Below, piece by piece: positions 59,888-64,000 of a stretch of 64,000 nucleotides of DNA (position 1 is the stretch's first letter; the number at the start of each line of letters is the position of its first letter). Source of the DNA: Streptomyces olivochromogenes (lineage in GTDB: Bacteria > Actinomycetota > Actinomycetes > Streptomycetales > Streptomycetaceae); NCBI RefSeq assembly GCF_001514115.1, contig NZ_KQ948452.1, positions 598,460 to 662,459 of the forward strand, written 5' to 3'. The notes beneath the pieces are model-generated. The model was not told the origin of the DNA. It saw only the letters and a list, made by a program, of their open reading frames with translations, and made no database searches. The position numbers and the translations under genes were made by a program.

Positions 59888-62056
59888 TCAGCTCGTGAGG
59901 ATGACGAGTTGCCGGGTCGCTCGGGTCATCGCGACATAGCGGTCGACCGCTCCTTCGATGCCCTCGCCGAACGCCTCCGGGTCGACGAGGACGACCAGGT
60001 CGAACTCGAGCCCCTTCGACAGCTCCGGGGTCAGCGAACGGACACGGGACGTCGTCCGGAATGCGGGATCGCCGATGACGCAGGCGATCCCGTCGGCGTG
60101 CGTGGCGAGCCAGTTGTCGAGGATCGAGCCCAGATCCGCGACGGATCCGTGGACCACGGGAACACCGCCGCTGCGGATGGAGGTCGGCACATTGGCGTCC
60201 GGGAGCACGGCCCGGATGACCGGCTCGGCCTCCGCCATGATTTCTTCCGGCGTCCGGTAGTTGATGCTCAGGGAGGCCGACTCGATCCGGTCGAGCCCGA
60301 TCCGCTCGAGCCGTTCCCGCCACGACTCCGTGAACCCGTGCCTGGCCTGGGCGCGGTCCCCGACGATGGTGAAGCTCCGGGACGGGCACCGCAGCAGCAG
60401 CATCTGCCACTCCGCGTCGGTCAGCTCCTGGGCCTCGTCCACGACGATGTGCGCGAAGGGGCCGGCGAGCAGGTCCGGTTCGGCGCCGGGCAGCGCGCTC
60501 TCGTCGACCAGGGTGTCCCGCAGGTCCTGTCCGTGCAGCATGCCCAGCGCGCCCTCGCTCTCGTCGATCACGACGTTCTGCAGCAGGCTGTCGATGACGT
60601 CGGCCCTGCGCGCGCGTTCGGCGGCCACGGCGGCGTCGTCGCGACGTTTGCGCCGCGCCGCCTCCGGGTCGCCGAGCCGCTGCCGTGCCGCGTCCAGCAG
60701 CGGCAGGTCGGACACCGTCCAGGCCTGGGCGTCCTCGCGCTGCAGCTTCCGGACCTCGTCGGGGCCGAGCCAGGGTGCGCACTTGCGCAGATAGGCGGGT
60801 ACCGACCACAGATCCGAGACGAGGTCGGCCGCTTCGAGCAGCGGCCAGGCGCGGTTGAAGGCCAGGAGCAGCTCCCTGTTCCGCAGCAGTGACGTGCGGA
60901 GCAGGTCGGCCGAGACGTCGTCGTCATGCGCCGAGGCGTCGTCGTGCCTGTCCACCAGGATCGTGAGCAGTTCCTCCCAGACCTGGTCACGGGCCTCGTT
61001 GTGCGGGGTACCGGGTTCCGCCGCTTCGAACGCCATGGCCCAGTCGTCGGCGCTCAGCCGGATGTCGGACCAGTGGGTCGTGACTGTCATCCCTTTGGTG
61101 GGCGGCTCCTCGTAGAACCTGACGGCCGCCTCGATCGCCTTCACCAGGTTCGTGGACGACTTCAGGGCGGCCACGTCAGGGTCGGCCTCGATCGTCGCCT
61201 CGGCTCCCTCGGCGACGAGGTCCCGCAGGACGCAGGTCTGCACGCCCTCCTCTCCGAGGCTGGGCAGGACGTCGGCGACGTACGCCAGGTAGGGCCGGTG
61301 CGGACCGACGAACAGCACGCCGCCCCGGCGGTGACCGAGGCGCGGGTCGGAGTGGAGGAGGTAGGCGGAGCGGTGCAGGGCGACGACCGTCTTGCCCGTA
61401 CCCGGACCGCCGTCGACGACGAGAGCGCCGCGTGATCCCGCGCGGATGATGGCGTCCTGGTCGGCCTGGATGGTGCCGAGCACGTCGCGCATCCGCCCCG
61501 ACCGGTCGCCGCCCAGGCTGGCGATGAAGGCGGACTGGTCGTCGAGCGCGGCGTGCCCGGCGAACCCGTCCGAGGTGAACACCTCGTCCCAGTAGTCGCC
61601 GATCCGGCCGCGGGTCCAGCGATATCTGCGGCGGCTCGCCAGCCCCATCGGGTTGGCGTGGGTGGCTCCGAAGAACGGCTCGGCGGCGGGGGAGCGCCAG
61701 TCGAGCAGCAGCCGACGACCCGTGCTGTCCGTCAGGCCGAGTCGTCCGACGTACACGGGCTCGGGGCTGTCCGCGCCGACCATGTGCCCGAGGCACAGGT
61801 CCAGACCGAAGCGGCGCAGTGCGCGCAGGCGAGCGGTCAGCCGGTGGATCTCGATGTCCCGGTCCATCGCCTGTTGGCCGAGGCCGCCGGGCGCCCTGCG
61901 CGCGGCGTCGAGGCGTTCGGTCAGCTCGGCGATCGACTGCTCCAGGCACTCCGCGAGGGCCGCGAAGTGCTGTTCGTCGCCGGCGATCAGCGTCGGGTCG
62001 GCCTTGGCGGAGAGGCGGTCGGGAAGGTCGAACGCGCTGGTGGTCAGGGGGTTCAC
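59888..62056 (-). CDS. helR: RNA polymerase recycling motor ATPase HelR (rifamycin-associated)
   Basis: 722 aa. Superfamily 1 helicase-like (HelD/UvrD type): N-terminal arm with a coiled coil (about residues 25-85), Walker A GGPGTGKT (about 215-223), Walker B-type IVVDEAQELTDAEW, and late motifs LSINYRTPEE and AMTRATRQLVIL. HelR of S. venezuelae binds RNA polymerase and displaces rifamycins. I chose GTG 62056 (MNPLTTSAFDLPDRL, with CGGAG upstream); a TTG at 62113 would add 19 residues. Downstream of rgt on the same strand behind one rifamycin-associated element. A general HelD paralogue is the alternative, but the context supports HelR. Confidence 0.87.
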   Translation of the reverse strand: MNPLTTSAFDLPDRLSAKADPTLIAGDEQHFAALAECLEQSIAELTERLDAARRAPGGLGQQAMDRDIEIHRLTARLRALRRFGLDLCLGHMVGADSPEPVYVGRLGLTDSTGRRLLLDWRSPAAEPFFGATHANPMGLASRRRYRWTRGRIGDYWDEVFTSDGFAGHAALDDQSAFIASLGGDRSGRMRDVLGTIQADQDAIIRAGSRGALVVDGGPGTGKTVVALHRSAYLLHSDPRLGHRRGGVLFVGPHRPYLAYVADVLPSLGEEGVQTCVLRDLVAEGAEATIEADPDVAALKSSTNLVKAIEAAVRFYEEPPTKGMTVTTHWSDIRLSADDWAMAFEAAEPGTPHNEARDQVWEELLTILVDRHDDASAHDDDVSADLLRTSLLRNRELLLAFNRAWPLLEAADLVSDLWSVPAYLRKCAPWLGPDEVRKLQREDAQAWTVSDLPLLDAARQRLGDPEAARRKRRDDAAVAAERARRADVIDSLLQNVVIDESEGALGMLHGQDLRDTLVDESALPGAEPDLLAGPFAHIVVDEAQELTDAEWQMLLLRCPSRSFTIVGDRAQARHGFTESWRERLERIGLDRIESASLSINYRTPEEIMAEAEPVIRAVLPDANVPTSIRSGGVPVVHGSVADLGSILDNWLATHADGIACVIGDPAFRTTSRVRSLTPELSKGLEFDLVVLVDPEAFGEGIEGAVDRYVAMTRATRQLVILTS

Positions 62057-62209
62057 GTCGTTGGCTCCGAATGCTGCGAAGGTGAGGTCGCTCGTGACCC
62101 TTGCGCGCGGCAAGGCGTCGGGACCGGCGGGTGCGGGTTCTCGTGTGCGGGGTCCTGACGGGGCGGTCCCGTGTGGCTCATGCGTGGCTCATGCGGACAT
62201 GCGCGGCTT

Positions 62210-63460
62210 TTAGCGGCCGGTCGTGCCAGTCGTGCCGGTCATGCCGGTCATGCCGGTCGGGTCGAGGAGAAGCTTCGCGGCCACCGTCGCCCCGTCGGTG
62301 CGGATCGTGGGGGCCACGGCCCTCGCTCGTGCGCGGGTCTCGGGGGCCAGGGCCGTGCTGAGCGCGGCCGACAGGGACTCGAAGGTCGGAGTCGGACCGT
62401 CGTGGGCCGCGCCGATGCCCAGCTCGGCGACCCGGGCGGCCCAGTACGGCTGGTCCACGATCTGGGGTACGACCACCTGGGGCGCGCCGGCCCGGGCGGC
62501 CGTCGTCGTGGTGCCCGCGCCGCCGTGGTGCACGACGGCGGCCACCCTGCCGAACAGCGCCTGCTGGTTGACCTCGCCGACGACGAAACAGTCATCGACG
62601 TCGTCGATCGGGGCCAGCTCGGCCCAGCCGCGGGCAAGGAGTACGCGGCGGCCCTGCGCGCGGCTCGCTTCGACGGCCACCCGGGCGATGTCCTTCGGGG
62701 CGTGCGCGGCCATGCTGCCGAAGCCCACGTACACCGGCGGTGCGCCCGCCTCCAGGAACGCCTCCAGCCCGTCCGGGAGCGGGCGTTCGTCGGGCAGGAT
62801 CCACGCCCCGGTCTGTACGAGGTCGAGATCCGTCAGGTCCTTCCACGGGCCCAGGGCGGGGTCTGCCGCCAGCCACGGCCGCTCGGTGACCGCGTAGTCA
62901 CGGACGTTGTCCACCGGTGGCAGGCCGAGCACCGCCCGGTGGCTGTTCTCCGCCTCGCCGTACAGCTCGTTCACGCGCTGGGCGTCCTGCTCCCACAGCA
63001 CCTTGAGGTCGGTCTCCTCCCGCGGGGAGGGCCGGCCCGGCCGCGACTGCGGAGGGAAGTGCCGCGACGGCAGCCCGAACGGATGGAAGCACGCGAACAC
63101 GTAGCGGATGCCCAGTTTCTCGGCCACCGAGCGCGCGCCGGCCGGCATCAGACCGGTCGCCAGCAGCGCGTCACATCCCTCGGCCGCCGCGGTGAGCGTC
63201 TCGTACCTCGCGGCGACCAGCTCGGGCGCGAGCCGGAACGCGTTCGCTGCCGACGGCGGCCTCTCGCCGGTCACCACCGAGCGCACCGACGGGCCGAGCG
63301 GCACCAGCGGCACGCCGACCCGAGCCAGCAGCGCCACGAACTCCTCGTCCGGCGGCGCGCACACCCGCACCTCCGCGCCGAGTTCCCGCAACCCCACCGC
63401 CAGTCCCGCCAGCGGTTCGACGTCCCCGCGCGATCCCCACGTCGACAACAGCACACGCAC
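62210..63460 (-). CDS. rgt: Rifamycin glycosyltransferase (GT1 family)
   Basis: 416 aa. GT-B fold, UGT type: N-terminal VRVLLSTWGSRGDVEPLAGLAVGL (sterol glucosyltransferase-like) and the C-terminal donor motif VHHGGAGTTTTAARAGAPQVVVPQ. Rifamycin-inactivating glucosyltransferases (Rgt) of Streptomyces have this form and sit behind RAE elements, as here. Start GTG 63460 has GGGGAG seven bases upstream; GTG 63514 would put the start against the RAE with no ribosome site. The last 14 residues are a Met/Thr/Gly repeat encoded by 9-bp repeats (62223-62261). Probably co-transcribed with helR across a 153-base gap. Confidence 0.87.
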   Translation of the reverse strand: MRVLLSTWGSRGDVEPLAGLAVGLRELGAEVRVCAPPDEEFVALLARVGVPLVPLGPSVRSVVTGERPPSAANAFRLAPELVAARYETLTAAAEGCDALLATGLMPAGARSVAEKLGIRYVFACFHPFGLPSRHFPPQSRPGRPSPREETDLKVLWEQDAQRVNELYGEAENSHRAVLGLPPVDNVRDYAVTERPWLAADPALGPWKDLTDLDLVQTGAWILPDERPLPDGLEAFLEAGAPPVYVGFGSMAAHAPKDIARVAVEASRAQGRRVLLARGWAELAPIDDVDDCFVVGEVNQQALFGRVAAVVHHGGAGTTTTAARAGAPQVVVPQIVDQPYWAARVAELGIGAAHDGPTPTFESLSAALSTALAPETRARARAVAPTIRTDGATVAAKLLLDPTGMTGMTGTTGTTGR

Positions 63461-63517
63461 TTCGCGACTCCCCGTTTCCGCAGATTCCGGCTTCGGCCGG
63501 TGATTCTGCGGCACGAC

Positions 63518-63540
63518 GGGGGCCTTGCCGCAAGCCCCCC
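63518..63540 (-). promoter_or_regulatory. Rifamycin-associated element (RAE)
   Basis: On the minus strand it contains GGGGCTTGCGGCAAGGCCC: CTTGC-G-GCAAG core with outer G and C runs. This matches the 19-bp RAE consensus as I know it from rifamycin-resistance genes (rph, rox, arr, rgt, helR). It lies 57 bases upstream of the rgt start. A TATAGC (63546-63551, minus strand) just before it could be the -10. Confidence 0.85.
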
Positions 63541-63735
63541 GGTGCGCTATATGTTGAGAGTGGCAAGGAGTGGGTTACCTCCTTGCCTCTTTCTTTTGCC
63601 GTCGTCTTTTGTCGTCCGCTGCGGAATCGATCGTGGCCCCGGGGCATAGCGGCGGGCGGTCACACACGTCACAAGGGGTACAGGGGCGGGCCGTCAGGGC
63701 CGTCGGAGCAGACCCTCGGGGAAGACTAGGTGACG

Positions 63736-64000
63736 ATGGATGCCGAAGCGCAGAAGAGCTTCCGGGAGTTCGTGGCGAATCGGTCGTCCACGCTGTTGAA
63801 GACGGCCGTGCTGCTCAGTGGCGGCGACCGGCACGCCGCCGAGGATCTGCTGCAGAACGCCCTGATCAAGACCGCGGGGCGGTGGCACCGGATCGACGAA
63901 CCCGAGGCGTACGTACGGCAGGTCCTGTACCGCCAGCAGGTGAGCCGCTGGCGGCTGAAGTGGCCCTGGCGCGAGTTGAGCGTCGCCGAGCCGCCCGAGG
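63736..64000 (+). CDS. SigE-family RNA polymerase sigma factor (truncated by window end)
   Basis: First 88 residues from ATG 63736 (GTG 63730 is possible). MDAEAQKSFREFVANRSSTLLKTAVLLSGGDRHAAEDLLQNALIK is sigma region 2 of a small ECF-type factor; DLLQNALIK corresponds to the region 2.2 core-binding helix and WRLKWPWRELS follows. PGAP-style annotation calls this the SigE family, distinct from S. coelicolor SigE. The frame is still open at base 64000. Divergent from rgt; a link to rifamycin response is not shown. Confidence 0.88.
   Translation, partial: MDAEAQKSFREFVANRSSTLLKTAVLLSGGDRHAAEDLLQNALIKTAGRWHRIDEPEAYVRQVLYRQQVSRWRLKWPWRELSVAEPPE

Noticed and set aside
62057..62113. TTG at 62113 as the start of helR
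   Set aside because: It lacks a ribosome site and would begin inside a CTTGC/GCAAG dyad; GTG 62056 has CGGAG upstream and matches where the recognisable protein begins.
63461..63514. GTG at 63514 as the start of rgt
   Set aside because: It lies three bases from the RAE without a ribosome site; GTG 63460 has GGGGAG and begins at the conserved glycosyltransferase N-terminus.

Overview
The window is high-GC chromosomal DNA from a Streptomyces (or a very close relative). The evidence is the sporulation regulator whiA in the uvrC-rapZ-yvcK-whiA cluster, the gap-pgk-tpiA-secG and tkt-tal-zwf-opcA-pgl clusters flanking ctaA/ctaB, a complete suf operon led by sufR, and heavy use of GTG/TTG starts with four-base ATGA/GTGA overlaps. 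Gene order follows the conserved core region known from S. coelicolor, with accessory genes inserted. I see no tRNA, rRNA, insertion sequence, phage gene or CRISPR array.

Layout: 1-9215 holds DNA repair genes (uvrA, truncated at its 5' end by the window edge, and uvrC) around a LacI-type regulator/sugar kinase pair, a Tat-type Rieske lipoprotein and an uncharacterised helix-turn-helix protein. 9212-12272 is the rapZ-yvcK-whiA block. 12436-15393 encodes a large secreted M14 carboxypeptidase. 15584-22833 carries glycolysis (gap, pgk, tpiA, pgi) with secG, an RbpA paralogue and an MFS exporter. 22935-34355 is accessory: a Pro/Tyr-tailed membrane protein, a PadR-controlled ABC exporter, an orphan sugar-binding protein and an alpha-glucosidase plus complete sugar ABC importer. 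34446-41066 is the pentose phosphate operon on the minus strand. 41452-45243 contains heme A synthesis (ctaB, ctaA) with two less-known genes between. 45351-47918 has a two-gene ABC exporter and an AAC(3)-family acetyltransferase gene. 48080-54713 is sufR-sufB-sufD-Rieske ferredoxin-sufC-sufS-sufU-sufT. 54783-59837 is a mixed region: an AbfB-domain membrane protein, a decayed gene, an SMR efflux/TetR pair, dapD and two small genes. 59888-63540 is a rifamycin-response unit (helR and rgt behind a rifamycin-associated element). The last 265 bases begin a SigE-family sigma factor.

How the parts work together: pgi, gap, pgk and tpiA provide the core of glycolysis, and tkt-tal-zwf-opcA-pgl feed NADPH and pentoses. 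The alpha-glucosidase and importers would supply glucose. suf genes build Fe-S clusters under SufR control, and ctaA/ctaB make heme A for cytochrome oxidase. The best-supported specialised system is the rgt-helR pair, predicted to defend against rifamycins by glycosylating the drug and by clearing it from RNA polymerase. The most unusual non-coding structures are an 8-copy array of 14-bp units (42854-42965), four 24-bp tandem units next to a LacI-type operator (5099-5255), a 38-bp operator-like dyad abutting the SMR start codon (56634-56671), a CAAC-N6-GTTG site on the sufR start codon, and a repeated nine-base motif TACCTAACA around the sugar-uptake genes.
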